Source of the DNA: Fusobacterium varium
Lineage (GTDB): Bacteria > Fusobacteriota > Fusobacteriia > Fusobacteriales > Fusobacteriaceae
Assembly (NCBI GenBank): GCA_900637705.1
Contig: LR134390.1
Span: 806,001 to 870,000, forward strand
DNA: 64,000 nt
Direction: 5' to 3'
Shown: piece after piece, positions 1 through 10,800 of the stretch
How the letters are laid out: the number at the start of each line of letters is the position of its first letter
Position numbering within the stretch: the first letter of the stretch is position 1
Translations under genes and position numbers: made by a program
Notes under the pieces: model-generated
Told to the model about the DNA's origin: nothing
Databases searched by the model: none
What the model saw: only the letters and a program-made list of their open reading frames with translations

Positions 1-1
1 C

Positions 2-286
2 TTTAAAACTCTTTCTATGAAAGAAATAACAGAAAAAATATCAAAAGATAAGTCAACTGTGACTATACTTGTAAATAAGTTAGAGAAAAAAGGGTATGTA
101 AGAAAAAGAGTTTGTTCTGAAGATCGAAGGGTTATGTATTTGGAATTGGAAGAAAAGGCTAAAGAAGTAATAGGAGTTATTTTTGATGTATCACAAATTT
201 TTCATAAAAAAGTAGAGCAAATACTTGAAAAAGATGAAATAGATACATTGAAAAGGATAATGTCAAAACTTTTAGAAAAATGGTAA
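2..286 (+). CDS. MarR-family transcriptional regulator (C-terminal part, cut by window edge)
   Basis: The frame is open to the left edge, so the start lies outside the window. What remains is the second half of a MarR winged-helix protein: the recognition helix (MKEITEKISKDKSTVTILVN), the wing (KKGYVRKRVCSEDRRVMYLE) with the D-R-R-x-x-x-L signature, and the C-terminal dimerisation helix. The stop is 38 bp before a MATE efflux gene on the same strand. The layout resembles the mepR-mepA pair of Staphylococcus aureus, in which a MarR protein represses its own MATE pump. Control of the pump is inferred from position only. Confidence 0.85.
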   Translation, partial: FKTLSMKEITEKISKDKSTVTILVNKLEKKGYVRKRVCSEDRRVMYLELEEKAKEVIGVIFDVSQIFHKKVEQILEKDEIDTLKRIMSKLLEKW

Positions 287-324
287 AATTTAAAAAGTAA
301 CAGGAAAGTTTTTAGGAGGAACAA

Positions 325-1713
325 ATGAAAAATAAACACCAATTTATGGGAACGGAAAAAATCACAAAGCTTTTAGTACAATTTTCACTTCCAGCTATAA
401 TAGGAATGCTTGTAAATGCTTTATACAGCATAGTTGATAGAATATATATTGGGAATATAAAAGATGTAGGACACTTTGCAATAGCTGGAGTAGGATTAAC
501 TTTCCCAGTCACAATTTTTGTATTTGCTTTTGCTGTTTTAATAGGATTAGGAGGAGCAACAAATATATCTTTGAGTCTTGGTAGGAAGCAAAAAGATGAA
601 GCTGAAAAATATTTAGGAAATGGAATAGGATATGGGATAGTTATTTCATTAATAATAGCAATATTTGTATTATTATATATGGATAAATTAGTTGCAGTAT
701 TAGGAGGAAGTGAAAATACAAGTAGATATACAAGAGAATATTTGTGGATAGTAGCTTATGGATTTCCAGCTACAATAATTGGATATGTAGCTAATGCTGC
801 TATTAGGTCAGATGGAAACCCAAAAATGTCAATGGTTACATTATTAATAGGAGCTATAATAAATATTGTACTTGACCCTATTTTTATATTTGGAATGGAT
901 ATGGGGGTATCAGGGGCAGCATGGGCTACAATTATTTCACAGTATATTTCAGCTGCTTGGACTATCTTTTATTTTAAATCAAGTTTTAGTGGACTTAAGT
1001 TACATTTTAAAAATATGAAACTTCAGTGGGAAAAAATCAAAAATATAATGGCCTTAGGTTCATCACCATTCGCATTGCAGATGGGATCAAGCTTAGTAAA
1101 TTATACCTTTAATAGTACATTGAAAGTATATGGTGGAGATAATTCAATTGGTGCAATGGCAATTATTCAGGCAATAACTATATTTCTTGCTATGCCTATA
1201 TTTGGAATAAACCAAGGAGTTCAGCCGATATTAGGATATAACTATGGAGCAAAGCTTTATTCAAGAGTAAGAGAAGCACTTCGTAAAGCTATACTTGGTG
1301 CTTCTATAATATGCATGATAGATTTTTTGACTATTCAATTTTTATCAAAATATTTTATATTTATATTTACAAGGGAAAAAGCATTGTTAGATATAGCAGC
1401 ATATGGGCTTAGAATAAATACAATTATGTTTCCTATAATAGGATTTCAGATAATATCTTCTGTATATTTTCAGGCAGTAGGAAAGCCTAAATTAAGTCTT
1501 TTTATAAGTCTTTCAAGACAGATAATAGTTTTAATTCCTTGTATAATAATAATGTCTAAAATGTTTGGATTAACTGGAATATGGTTTGCAGCTCCAACTT
1601 CTGATTTTATTGCAACACTGTTAACATTTGTTTTGATAAAAAGGGAAATGAAACAGTTAAAACAGTTACAAATTTTAAGAGAAGAAGAGTTAATATTAGC
1701 AAGTGAAAAATAA
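325..1713 (+). CDS. MATE-family multidrug efflux transporter (MepA-like)
   Basis: The 462-residue protein has about 12 hydrophobic segments in two halves, the normal MATE architecture. The N-terminus carries LVNALYSIVDRIYIGN, a signature of the MepA-type/DinF-related branch, and GINQGVQPILGYNYGA sits in the second half as expected. MATE proteins export cationic drugs and dyes across the inner membrane using Na+ or H+ gradients; the substrate here is unknown. The start has a strong AGGAGG site about 8 bp upstream. The gene follows a MarR regulator with no visible terminator between, so they probably share a transcript. Confidence 0.9.
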   Translation: MKNKHQFMGTEKITKLLVQFSLPAIIGMLVNALYSIVDRIYIGNIKDVGHFAIAGVGLTFPVTIFVFAFAVLIGLGGATNISLSLGRKQKDEAEKYLGNGIGYGIVISLIIAIFVLLYMDKLVAVLGGSENTSRYTREYLWIVAYGFPATIIGYVANAAIRSDGNPKMSMVTLLIGAIINIVLDPIFIFGMDMGVSGAAWATIISQYISAAWTIFYFKSSFSGLKLHFKNMKLQWEKIKNIMALGSSPFALQMGSSLVNYTFNSTLKVYGGDNSIGAMAIIQAITIFLAMPIFGINQGVQPILGYNYGAKLYSRVREALRKAILGASIICMIDFLTIQFLSKYFIFIFTREKALLDIAAYGLRINTIMFPIIGFQIISSVYFQAVGKPKLSLFISLSRQIIVLIPCIIIMSKMFGLTGIWFAAPTSDFIATLLTFVLIKREMKQLKQLQILREEELILASEK

Positions 1714-1727
1714 AAGGGAAATAGAGA

Positions 1728-1756
1728 TTGAAATAATTTTAAAAAAGTACTAAAAT
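1728..1756 (+). promoter_or_regulatory. Probable promoter of pepT
   Basis: TTGAAA at 1728-1733 and TAAAAT at 1751-1756 are separated by 17 bp. It lies between the MATE stop and the pepT start. Assigned by eye. Confidence 0.5.
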
Positions 1757-1790
1757 ATAGATACTAAAACTGCATAAGGGGTTGTTATTG

Positions 1791-3032
1791 ATGAATAATT
1801 TTGTTGAAAGATTTTTAAAATATGTAAAGATTGATACAGATTCAGATCCTTCGAGTAATGTATGTCCAAGTAGTGATATACAATTGAATTTAGCAAAAGT
1901 AATAGTAGAGGATTTGAAAGAATTAGGTCTTGAAGAAATATCATTAGATGAAAATGGATATGTAATGGCTGCACTTCCAGCAAATTGTGATTTAGATATT
2001 CCAACTATTGGATTTATAGCACATATGGATACTGCACCTACTTACAATGGAAGAGGAGTTAATCCAAGAATTGTAAAAAATTATGATGGAGAGGATATCA
2101 TTTTAAATAAAGATTTAGAAATAGTCCTTTCTCCAAGAGATTTTGAACATTTAAAAAATTATATAGGACAGGATCTTATTGTTACAGATGGAAAAACTCT
2201 ATTAGGAGCAGATGATAAAGCTGGAATAGTTGAAATAATTGAAGCTATAAAATATTTAAAAGAGCATCCTGAGATTAAACATGGAAAGATAAAAATAGGA
2301 TTTACACCAGATGAGGAAATTGGAAGAGGAGCAAACCTTTTTGATGTGAAGAAATTTGATTGTAAGTTTGCTTATACAGTAGATGGTGGAGAATTAGGAG
2401 AGCTAGAATATGAAAACTTTAATGCTGCTTCAGCAGTGATTAGAATCAAAGGAAGAGATATTCATCCAGGAACAGCTAAGAATAGCATGATAAATTCAAT
2501 TTTGATAGGAATGGAATTAAATTCTATGCTTCCAGTGGAGCAAAGACCAGAGTACACTGAGAATTATGAGGGATTCTTTTTGCTGAATGATATGAAAGGG
2601 ACTGTTGAAGATACATCAATGAATTATATAATTAGAGATCATTCAATGAAAAAATTTAATGAGAAAAAAATTCTTATAAAAGATGCTGTACAATATCTAT
2701 CTAGAAAATATAAAGATGCAGAAATAGAAATAGAAGTGAAAGACAGCTATTATAATATGAAAGAAAAAATAGAACCAGTAATGTATATAATAGATCTTGC
2801 ACATAAATCTATGGAAGAGCTTAATATTAAGCCTTGTATTAAACCTATAAGAGGAGGAACAGATGGAGCAAGACTTTCTTATAAAGGACTTCCATGTCCA
2901 AATCTTTTTACAGGTGGGCATAATTTCCACGGGAAGTATGAATATGTGTGTATTCAATCAATGGAAAAAGCAAGAGATCTCATTGTAAAAATAGCTGAAA
3001 ATTTAGTAAAAATGAATTTTGAAGAAAAATAA
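1791..3032 (+). CDS. pepT: Peptidase T (tripeptide aminopeptidase, M20B)
   Basis: The 413-residue protein removes the N-terminal residue from tripeptides in the cytoplasm. Metal-site motifs of PepT are visible: H78-x-D80 ([10 protein letters not shown]), the DDKAG aspartate, PDEEIGRGA with the catalytic Glu pair, [23 protein letters not shown], and GGTDGARLS followed by TGGHNFHG. Length matches the family (about 410). I start at the ATG at 1791, 9 bp after AAGGGG, which gives the usual N-terminus [19 protein letters not shown]; an in-frame TTG at 1782 would add three residues without a ribosome site. It is a single-gene unit with its own promoter and a terminator 12 bp past the stop. Confidence 0.95.
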   Translation: MNNFVERFLKYVKIDTDSDPSSNVCPSSDIQLNLAKVIVEDLKELGLEEISLDENGYVMAALPANCDLDIPTIGFIAHMDTAPTYNGRGVNPRIVKNYDGEDIILNKDLEIVLSPRDFEHLKNYIGQDLIVTDGKTLLGADDKAGIVEIIEAIKYLKEHPEIKHGKIKIGFTPDEEIGRGANLFDVKKFDCKFAYTVDGGELGELEYENFNAASAVIRIKGRDIHPGTAKNSMINSILIGMELNSMLPVEQRPEYTENYEGFFLLNDMKGTVEDTSMNYIIRDHSMKKFNEKKILIKDAVQYLSRKYKDAEIEIEVKDSYYNMKEKIEPVMYIIDLAHKSMEELNIKPCIKPIRGGTDGARLSYKGLPCPNLFTGGHNFHGKYEYVCIQSMEKARDLIVKIAENLVKMNFEEK

Positions 3033-3043
3033 AAAAAGAAAAT

Positions 3044-3086
3044 AAGAACCTGAGCCTAAAGTATAATTAGGAGCAGGTTCTTTTAA
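3044..3086 (+). terminator. Rho-independent terminator after pepT
   Basis: AAGAACCTG and CAGGTTCTT (with a further CCTAA/TTAGG inner stem) form a hairpin over 3044-3082, followed by a T-rich tract. Confidence 0.85.
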
Positions 3087-3120
3087 TTTTATATTATTTT
3101 GCAAAGTAGTTTTTTTAAGA

Positions 3121-3149
3121 TTGAAAGGGAGAATAAAATAATGTATAAT
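3121..3149 (+). promoter_or_regulatory. Promoter of the ktrB-led transcription unit
   Basis: TTGAAA (3121-3126), a 17-bp spacer and a perfect TATAAT (3144-3149), about 60 bp before ktrB. This is probably the main promoter for the K+ uptake to lpxD gene run. Confidence 0.7.
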
Positions 3150-3211
3150 TAATAAGATATGGGAAAAAGTTTATAAAAATAAATTATAGAATGGAATTGT
3201 GAGGCATGATT

Positions 3212-4549
3212 ATGAATATAGATTATTTTAAAAAGTTATCACCATCAAGAAAATTGATATTAGGATTTTTATTTGCAATATTATTAGGAACATTTATTTT
3301 AATGATGCCTTTTTCACTAAAAGAAGGAGAAAAGTTGAGTTTTTTATCTTCTCTATTCACAATTGTATCAGCAGTATGTGTAACGGGACTAACAGTAGTA
3401 GATGTAAGCAAAGTATTTAGTCCAGCAGGAGATTTAGTAATAATATTTTTTATCCAACTAGGTGGATTGGGGGTAATGACATTCTCTTCAATTCTATTTT
3501 TAGCAATGGGGAAAAGAATGACATTTTATGAGAGGGAGCTTTTAAAAGAGGAAAGAAATGCAGATAGTAGTGGAGAGATATCAAGTTTTATAAAAAAACT
3601 TCTTCTTACAGTTTTTATTATAGAAAGTATTGGAGCAATTATTCTTACATGGGAATTTGCCAAAGAAATGCCAATAAACAAAGCAGTATTTTATGGAATA
3701 TTTCATTCGATTTCAGCATTTTGTAATGCTGGCTTTTCTCTTTTTTCTAATAATCTAGAAGCATATAAAGCGAATCCAATCATAAATCTCACTATTGGTT
3801 ATTTAATAACCCTTGGAGGAATAGGATTTGCTGTAATTACTTCAGTTATTATGGTTATAAGAAGAGGAATAGATAGATTTAATCTAACATCGAAGGTTGC
3901 TATTATAATATCTATGATTTTAACTTTTGGGGGAATGATTCTATTTTTTATATTAGAATATTCAAATTCAGCAACTTTAGGAGATTTGAATTTTATTCAG
4001 AAAATTTTGGCTTCATATTTTCAAAGTGTCACATTGAGAACAGCAGGTTTTAATACAATTCCATTGGGAGAACTTAGAAATTCTACTATTTTTATGTGTT
4101 GTATTTTAATGTTTATAGGAGCTTCACCAGGTTCGACAGGTGGAGGAATAAAAACTACAACCTTTGGAGTAATATTATTTTATGTAATAGGAATAGTAAA
4201 AAAGAAAGAGAATGTAGAAATATTTAATAGAAGGCTTGATTGGGAAATAATGAACAGAGCATTGGCAATATTAGTTCTTGCAATAACTTATGTAAGTATT
4301 GTGATAATGCTTATGCTTATTGCAGAAAATTTTAGCCCAGAAGAAATAGTATTTGAAGTTATTTCAGCTTTTGGAACTGTAGGGTTAACCTTAGGAATAA
4401 CTCCAGATCTAAGTACATTTTCAAAACTTCTTTTGATATTTACTATGTTTGTAGGAAGATTAGGACCAATGACATTTGCTTTAGCCATTGGGGAAACAAA
4501 GAAAAAAGCCTTATCTAAATATCCAAAAGAAAATATTTTAGTTGGATAG
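3212..4549 (+). CDS. ktrB: TrkH/KtrB-family potassium uptake channel subunit
   Basis: The protein of about 445 residues is the membrane pore of a Ktr/Trk K+ uptake system. Four P-loop segments typical of TrkH/KtrB are visible in order: VCVTGLTVVD, AFCNAGFSLF, LRTAGFNTIP and AFGTVGLTLGI, each with the central Gly of the selectivity filter. The KtrB size (shorter than E. coli TrkH) and the next gene, a single-RCK TrkA protein, favour the KtrAB type, which is often Na+-dependent. I prefer the ATG at 3212, 7 bp after GAGG; the ATG at 3206 is only 1-2 bp from it. It is the first gene of a long co-directional run. Confidence 0.9.
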   Translation: MNIDYFKKLSPSRKLILGFLFAILLGTFILMMPFSLKEGEKLSFLSSLFTIVSAVCVTGLTVVDVSKVFSPAGDLVIIFFIQLGGLGVMTFSSILFLAMGKRMTFYERELLKEERNADSSGEISSFIKKLLLTVFIIESIGAIILTWEFAKEMPINKAVFYGIFHSISAFCNAGFSLFSNNLEAYKANPIINLTIGYLITLGGIGFAVITSVIMVIRRGIDRFNLTSKVAIIISMILTFGGMILFFILEYSNSATLGDLNFIQKILASYFQSVTLRTAGFNTIPLGELRNSTIFMCCILMFIGASPGSTGGGIKTTTFGVILFYVIGIVKKKENVEIFNRRLDWEIMNRALAILVLAITYVSIVIMLMLIAENFSPEEIVFEVISAFGTVGLTLGITPDLSTFSKLLLIFTMFVGRLGPMTFALAIGETKKKALSKYPKENILVG

Positions 4550-4575
4550 TTAAGAATGAATAAATGGAGGAAATG

Positions 4576-5232
4576 ATGAAACAGTATTTAGTCATAGGAC
4601 TTGGGAGATTTGGAACAAGTGTGGCACAAACTTTATATGAGTCTAATGAAGAAGTTCTTGCATTGGACATAGATGAAGAACTTGTACAAGAAGCTATAAA
4701 TAGTAATATTGTAGATAATGCAGTAGTGATGGATGCAACTGATGTTAAAAGTTTAAAGGAATTAGGAGTGAGTAACTATGATATAGCCTTTGTATGCACT
4801 GGAGATATTGAACCAAGTATAATGATAACTCTTAATTTAAAAGAACTTGGAATAGAAAAAATAATAGCTAAAGCTGTAAGTAAAAGTCATGGGAAAGTTT
4901 TGGCTAAAATAGGAGCAACAAAAGTTATTTACCCAGAAGAATATATGGGAAGAAGGGTAGCTCAGTTAGCTATGGAACCCAATATGATAGAACATTTAAG
5001 ATTTTCTTCTGAATTTTTATTACTGGAAGTAAAAGCTCCATCTGTTTTCTGGGGAAAAACTATGGTAGAATTAGATATTAGAAAAAAATATAATGTAAAT
5101 GTGGTCGGTATAAAAAAAGAGGATCAATCATTTAAGCCAAATCTTTCAGCAGATACTTTAATAGAGAAAGGAGATGTCTTGTTGGTTATAACAGACAACA
5201 AAACTGCTGATTATTTAGAGAATTTAAAATAA
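4576..5232 (+). CDS. ktrA: TrkA/KtrA regulatory subunit of potassium uptake (RCK protein)
   Basis: The protein is about 218 residues with one RCK_N Rossmann domain (VIGLGRFG nucleotide motif near the N-terminus, acidic LALDIDEE end of strand 2) and one RCK_C domain in the last 80 residues. KtrA forms an octameric ring that binds ATP/ADP or NAD(H) and gates KtrB from the cytoplasmic side. The gene starts 26 bp after ktrB. Of the in-frame ATGs at 4564, 4573 and 4576, the last is 5 bp from GGAGG and gives the usual MKQYLVIGLGRFG start. Confidence 0.92.
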   Translation: MKQYLVIGLGRFGTSVAQTLYESNEEVLALDIDEELVQEAINSNIVDNAVVMDATDVKSLKELGVSNYDIAFVCTGDIEPSIMITLNLKELGIEKIIAKAVSKSHGKVLAKIGATKVIYPEEYMGRRVAQLAMEPNMIEHLRFSSEFLLLEVKAPSVFWGKTMVELDIRKKYNVNVVGIKKEDQSFKPNLSADTLIEKGDVLLVITDNKTADYLENLK

Positions 5233-5260
5233 TTTAATTTATATATTTTAGGAGGACCAA

Positions 5261-7147
5261 ATGCAAAACTTTGATGTCATTGTGGTAGGAGCAGGACATG
5301 CAGGATGTGAAGCTGCTTTAGCTGCTGCTAGAATGGGAGCCCAAACAGCTATTTTTACTATAACTTTGGATAATATAGGAGTAATGTCATGTAATCCATC
5401 TCTTGGAGGACCAGCAAAATCGCATCTTATTAGAGAAATAGATGCTTTAGGTGGAGAAATGGGGAGAAATATTGATAAAACTTATATCCAGATAAGAGTA
5501 CTTAATACCAAAAAAGGACCTGCTGTAAGATCGCTGAGAGCTCAAGCAGATAAAATAAGATACAGCAAAGAAATGAAGAAAACTATTGAAAATTGCGATA
5601 ATTTAAGTGCTATTCAAGGAATGGTAACTGATATTATAATTGAAAATGGAAAAGTCGTTGGAATAAAAACTAGAGAAGGGGTAGAATATAGAGCAAAATT
5701 TGTAATAATAGCTACTGGAACTTTTTTAAGAGGACTTATTCATATTGGAGATAAACATTTCAGTGGTGGAAGAATGGGAGAGCTTTCTTCAGATGATTTA
5801 CCATTATCATTAGAAAAAGCAGGATTAAAATTAGCTAGATTTAAAACAGGAACTCCCTCAAGAATAGATGCCAGAACAATAGATTTTTCAAAAGTTGAAG
5901 AACAACCTGGAGAAACTGAAGATATTTTAAAGTTTTCTACAAGAACACCAGATGAAGAGTTAATAGGAAGAAAACAGATATCATGTTATATTGCACATAC
6001 AAATGAAATTGTTCATGAAATAATAAAAAATAATAAAGATAGATCTCCATTATTTAATGGAACTATACATGGAACTGGACCAAGGTATTGTCCTTCTATT
6101 GAGGATAAAGTTTTTAGATATGGAGATAAAAATCAACATCATCTTTTTCTTGAAAGAGAAGGATATGAAACTACAGAAATATATTTAGGAGGACTTTCTT
6201 CTTCTCTTCCAACAGATGTACAAGATGGAATGGTAAGAAATATATCTGGACTTGAAAATGCTCATATTATGAGATATGCATATGCGATAGAATATGACTA
6301 TGTTCCACCTCAAGAAATAAAATATACTCTTGAGAGCAAGACTATAGAGAATTTGTTTTTAGCTGGACAAATAAATGGGACTTCTGGTTATGAGGAAGCA
6401 GGTGCACAAGGACTCTTAGCTGGAATAAATGCTGTTAGAAAATTACAGGGAAAAGAACCTATAATACTTGATAGAGCAGATTCATACATAGGAACTCTTG
6501 TAGATGATTTAGTATCAAAAGGAACTAATGAGCCATATAGAATGTTCACAGCAAGAAGTGAATATAGACTAGCTTTAAGAGAAGATAATGCAGATTTAAG
6601 ATTATCAAAAATTGGATATGAAGTTGGACTTTTACCTGAAGAAGAATATTTGAGAGTGGTACAAAAAGAAAAAGATGTAGAACTAATAAAAGAAAAATTA
6701 AAAGAAAATTATGTGGGACCTAGTAATCCAAGAGTAAATGAAGTTTTAAGAAAATGTGGAGAGGCTGAATTAAAAGATGGGACAACATATTTTGAACTTT
6801 TAAGAAGACCAGATGTAAAATATTCTGATATAAAATATATAGCAGAACTTTCTGATTTGGAATTAGGTGATTATTCTAAGGATACTGAATATCAGGTAGA
6901 GGTACAAGTAAAATATTCGGGGTATATAGAGAGATCAATGAAAATGATAGAAAAACATAAAAGTTTGGAAAATAAAAGACTTCCTGAAGATTTAGATTAT
7001 GATTCTTTAGAAAATATACCTAAAGAAGCAAAAGATAAACTTAAAGCTGTAAGACCTTATAATATAGGTCAGGCTTCAAGAATATCGGGAGTTTCACCAG
7101 CAGATATTCAAGTATTGTTAATATATTTAAAAGCGAGAGGTAACTAA
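5261..7147 (+). CDS. mnmG: tRNA uridine-5-carboxymethylaminomethyl modification enzyme MnmG (GidA)
   Basis: The 628-residue FAD enzyme works with MnmE to place the carboxymethylaminomethyl group on U34 of certain tRNAs. Visible features: [10 protein letters not shown] dinucleotide-binding motif at residues 9-18, [34 protein letters not shown], the second FAD contact [17 protein letters not shown], and a helical MnmE-binding C-terminus. Length is normal. The ribosome site is TAGGAGG. It is followed after 2 bp by rsmG, the classic gidAB pair; here the partners are K+ transport and envelope genes, and mnmE is not in the window. Confidence 0.97.
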   Translation: MQNFDVIVVGAGHAGCEAALAAARMGAQTAIFTITLDNIGVMSCNPSLGGPAKSHLIREIDALGGEMGRNIDKTYIQIRVLNTKKGPAVRSLRAQADKIRYSKEMKKTIENCDNLSAIQGMVTDIIIENGKVVGIKTREGVEYRAKFVIIATGTFLRGLIHIGDKHFSGGRMGELSSDDLPLSLEKAGLKLARFKTGTPSRIDARTIDFSKVEEQPGETEDILKFSTRTPDEELIGRKQISCYIAHTNEIVHEIIKNNKDRSPLFNGTIHGTGPRYCPSIEDKVFRYGDKNQHHLFLEREGYETTEIYLGGLSSSLPTDVQDGMVRNISGLENAHIMRYAYAIEYDYVPPQEIKYTLESKTIENLFLAGQINGTSGYEEAGAQGLLAGINAVRKLQGKEPIILDRADSYIGTLVDDLVSKGTNEPYRMFTARSEYRLALREDNADLRLSKIGYEVGLLPEEEYLRVVQKEKDVELIKEKLKENYVGPSNPRVNEVLRKCGEAELKDGTTYFELLRRPDVKYSDIKYIAELSDLELGDYSKDTEYQVEVQVKYSGYIERSMKMIEKHKSLENKRLPEDLDYDSLENIPKEAKDKLKAVRPYNIGQASRISGVSPADIQVLLIYLKARGN

Positions 7148-7149
7148 TT

Positions 7150-7851
7150 ATGAGAGAGTTCCTATTAGAAGGAATAAAAAAATTAAATATTGAATATACA
7201 GATGAAAAAATAAATAATCTTATAAAATATTTAAAATTATTGACAGAATATAATGCACATACTAATCTTACAGCTTTGAGAGATGAAAAAAGTATAATTG
7301 AAAAACATTTTTTAGATTCTCTTTTACTTCAAAATCTTATAAAAAAGGAGTTTAAAAAAGCCATAGATATTGGAACAGGGGCAGGATTTCCAGGAATGGT
7401 ATTAGCAATATTCAATCCTAACATAGAATTTACATTAATGGATTCTATTGGAAAGAAGACTAAATTTCTTGATTTGGTAAAAGAAAGACTTGAATTACAT
7501 AATGTTACTGTAGTAACTTCAAGAGCAGAAGATTATATAAATGATGAAAATAGAGAAACGTATGACTTAGGATTATGTAGGGGAGTATCTAAACTTGGAA
7601 CTATTCTTGAATATATTATTCCTTTTTTAAAAGTAAGTGGAGAGTTTTTATCACAAAAAATGGAAGGAACTGGAGAAGAAATTGAAGCTGAAAATGCTTT
7701 AAATATACTTAAAAGTGAAATAACTGAAACATATAATTTACAGTTACCTTTTTCAAAAGATTCAAGGGTGGTTATAAGGATAAAAAAAACTGCGTCTAAT
7801 GATAAAAAATATCCAAGAAGAGCAGGAATACCGTTAAAAAGACCTCTATAA
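7150..7851 (+). CDS. rsmG: 16S rRNA (guanine527-N7)-methyltransferase RsmG (GidB)
   Basis: The 233-residue SAM-dependent enzyme methylates G527 of 16S rRNA. The class I methyltransferase motif AIDIGTGAGFPGMVLAI (about residues 73-89) and the preceding EKHFLDSLL, NLTALRD and FTLMDSIGKKTKFL segments are typical RsmG signatures. It starts 2 bp after mnmG, using a GAGG site inside the end of that gene, so translation is probably coupled. The last 20 residues are basic, as in many orthologues. Confidence 0.95.
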   Translation: MREFLLEGIKKLNIEYTDEKINNLIKYLKLLTEYNAHTNLTALRDEKSIIEKHFLDSLLLQNLIKKEFKKAIDIGTGAGFPGMVLAIFNPNIEFTLMDSIGKKTKFLDLVKERLELHNVTVVTSRAEDYINDENRETYDLGLCRGVSKLGTILEYIIPFLKVSGEFLSQKMEGTGEEIEAENALNILKSEITETYNLQLPFSKDSRVVIRIKKTASNDKKYPRRAGIPLKRPL

Positions 7852-7867
7852 GGTATAGGAGGAGGAA

Positions 7868-10800
7868 ATGAAAGAATTTTACAAGAATAATAAGAAGAAA
7901 ATCATAACTGGACTTTCCCTCCTTTTAATTCTGGCAGGAGGATACTGGTCTGTAAAATACCATCTGTCAAAAACAGTTGAAATTATACTTCAAATAGCAT
8001 TAGGACCTAAAATTTCAAGTAGCTCAATAGAGTTTAAAAGGTATGGACTAATAGAAATAAAAGATCTTAAATTAATAAATAATAAAAAGACAATTATAGA
8101 CGCTCCAAAAGTTGAACTATTATACTCAAAAGAATCTCTAAAAAAATTAAGAATAGAAGAGATAATAATATATGATGGAATAGCTAATATAACAAGAGAA
8201 AAAAATGGAGATATAAATATAGTTGCAGCATTTACTGGAGAAAGTAAAGAAGGAAAAAATGATACAGAAGCAGAAGAAAAAGAATATAAACCAGGAATAG
8301 GTGTGCCTATAGATAGAATAACTGCTATAAATGCTACAACTAATTATACAGATCTTTCATATACAAATCCTATACAGGAAACTGCTTATGGAACAAATGG
8401 ATTTCTTACTTTCAGTAAAGAAAAAGGAATTAATTTAATATTTAAAGGTAAAAATGAAAATCAAGTATATACTTTTGCTTTAAACACCAATAAAGAGCCA
8501 TATGATATAAATATAAAACTTGAAAACATAGCTGTAAAAACAGAATTACTTCAATATGCTTATGATGGAGATGAGGTATCATACAAAGGTGGAGTATTAA
8601 ATCTGGATCTTTCAATTTCACCTAAAGGTTTGTTTGGAAATGCAGATTTTAAAGATGTTACAGTAAGATATAAAGAATTGGATACTGATGTAAAAGTATC
8701 TGAAGGAACAGTGGATTTTCAAGGTAAAACTGTAATAGTGAAAGCTGATTATGAAGTTTTTGATACAAAAGAAAAATTTCTTTTGGTATATGCTGATGAT
8801 GAACTGAATATAGATTTTGCTGCTAAAAATGTAACATATCCTCAAATACAGAAGTATTCTCTAGCTAAAGATCTTAATTTGCCTTTAGAAAATTTAATTG
8901 TGAATAATGTGAAATTTAATCTCAATCTTAATCCACAAAAAGAATTTAAAGTTACAATAGATTTTTTAAGCAAAGATTTTAATTTAAACAATTTAGAATT
9001 AAAAAATACTAAAGGAATATTTGTTTATGATAGTCAAGGAATCCATATAAAGGATTTGAATACTGATCTTTCATTTTGGAATAAAGAAAGAAAAAAGGAA
9101 TTTTTTAAAAAGAAAATAGCATTGTCACTTGATTATTTTGAAAATGAAGGTGCTTTGGCATTTGATATAACTGGAAATGATTCAATAAATAATTATATAC
9201 CAAATATTAATGGAATATTTAATTTTGAAACTAAAAATAAAAATTTTAATTTTAATTTTCTATCAAATATTATTAAATTAAGAGGAAGATATTACTCAAA
9301 TATAGAAAAAATAAACCTTTACAGAGCAGGTAAATTTTCACTTGATTATGATTTGAAAAATAAAAATCTAGAAAGAGGAAGTGGAGTAATAGATTTTAAT
9401 CTGTATAATTTAAGATTTGCTCTTGATTTTATAGCAGAAAATAACAGGATAATGATAGACAGTCTTACTGCTCATGATAAAAATGAAGATAAAATAACTC
9501 TTAATCTCACTGGAGAAACTAATATAAATAAAATGTCTTATGATTTGAAATTTGATGCTGAAGAATTAAATGTAGAGAGAAATATTCTGAATGAAGATGC
9601 TCTTTTAAATGCTTCACTTAATGGACATATATCTGGAGAAAAAGGAAATTTAGAAGCTTCAGTTGATGTAAAATCTTTAACTTTTAAGTATCTAGCTGAA
9701 ATCAAAGATATTAGTGGAAAATTTGAGTTAAAAAAAGATGAAAAAATATATGGTGATTTTAAAGGAAGTATAGGACAAATAGGATATAATGGTTATGATC
9801 TTAGTGGATTTATTTTTGCAATGAGAATAAAAGATGAAAAATTTGAAATAAGAGATTTTAGGAATGGCATATTAGACATGAATGGAAATATAAATTTAAA
9901 AAGTCTGGTTTCAAATATCGGTTTTTCTGTGAAAAATTTAAACTTTGAAAAATTTAATATCAAATATCCTAAATTTTTATTAATGATGTAAAAGGAAGAG
10001 TAAGTGGCAAGATAAATAATCCAAAAATAGATGTAAAAATAAATGATATAAAATTAAACATTGGAGATGAAAAAAAAGATATCCTTGTCCATGGAGAAAT
10101 AAATTATTATGATTCACTTGTAAAAGCAAATAAAATTTATATTAATAATAATATTTTTAATGGAAAGTATAATTTAAAAGATAAAAAATATAATGCAACT
10201 TTAAATATAATAGAAGATGACCCATCTGAATATTATTCAGATACAAATTTAAAATATAGAGTAATTGGAACTTTAAAAGCAGATGGAGAAGATAAAAAAA
10301 TAAATGCTAGATTGAGTTCTACAGTAGATAAAATATATATTAGAGGAACAAAACTTCCAAATGTATATATAGAAGGAAGATATAAAACTGATAATATTTT
10401 TGATGGAATTATTGAATTGAATAAAATAATTTTTTCAAATAGTAATATGGAAGATATTCTTAAGTTGACAGCTAGTTATGATTTGCGAACAAAAGAAATA
10501 AATGCAGGAATAGATAATCAAATAGTTAAACTTAATACATTGAAAGAATATACAAAAGAGGAAATTATAAATGGAAATCTTATTTTCAATGGAAAGCTGT
10601 CTGGGAAAATAGAGGACTTGAAATATGATTTGAAAGTAAATACTGATCTTATTTCAATGAAAGAAATAAAATTTAAAAACTTTCTAATAAAAATAAATGG
10701 AAATCTTGATAAAGTATTTTTAGATGAGTTCTCCTTCAAATACCTTGACAATTCCTTTTATTCTAAAGGAGATATAACTTTAGAAAATAAAAAATATAAT

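Noticed and set aside
5261-7851. Replication origin near gidAB
   Set aside because: mnmG-rsmG is near oriC in many bacteria, but there is no dnaA, dnaN, rpmH or cluster of DnaA boxes here.
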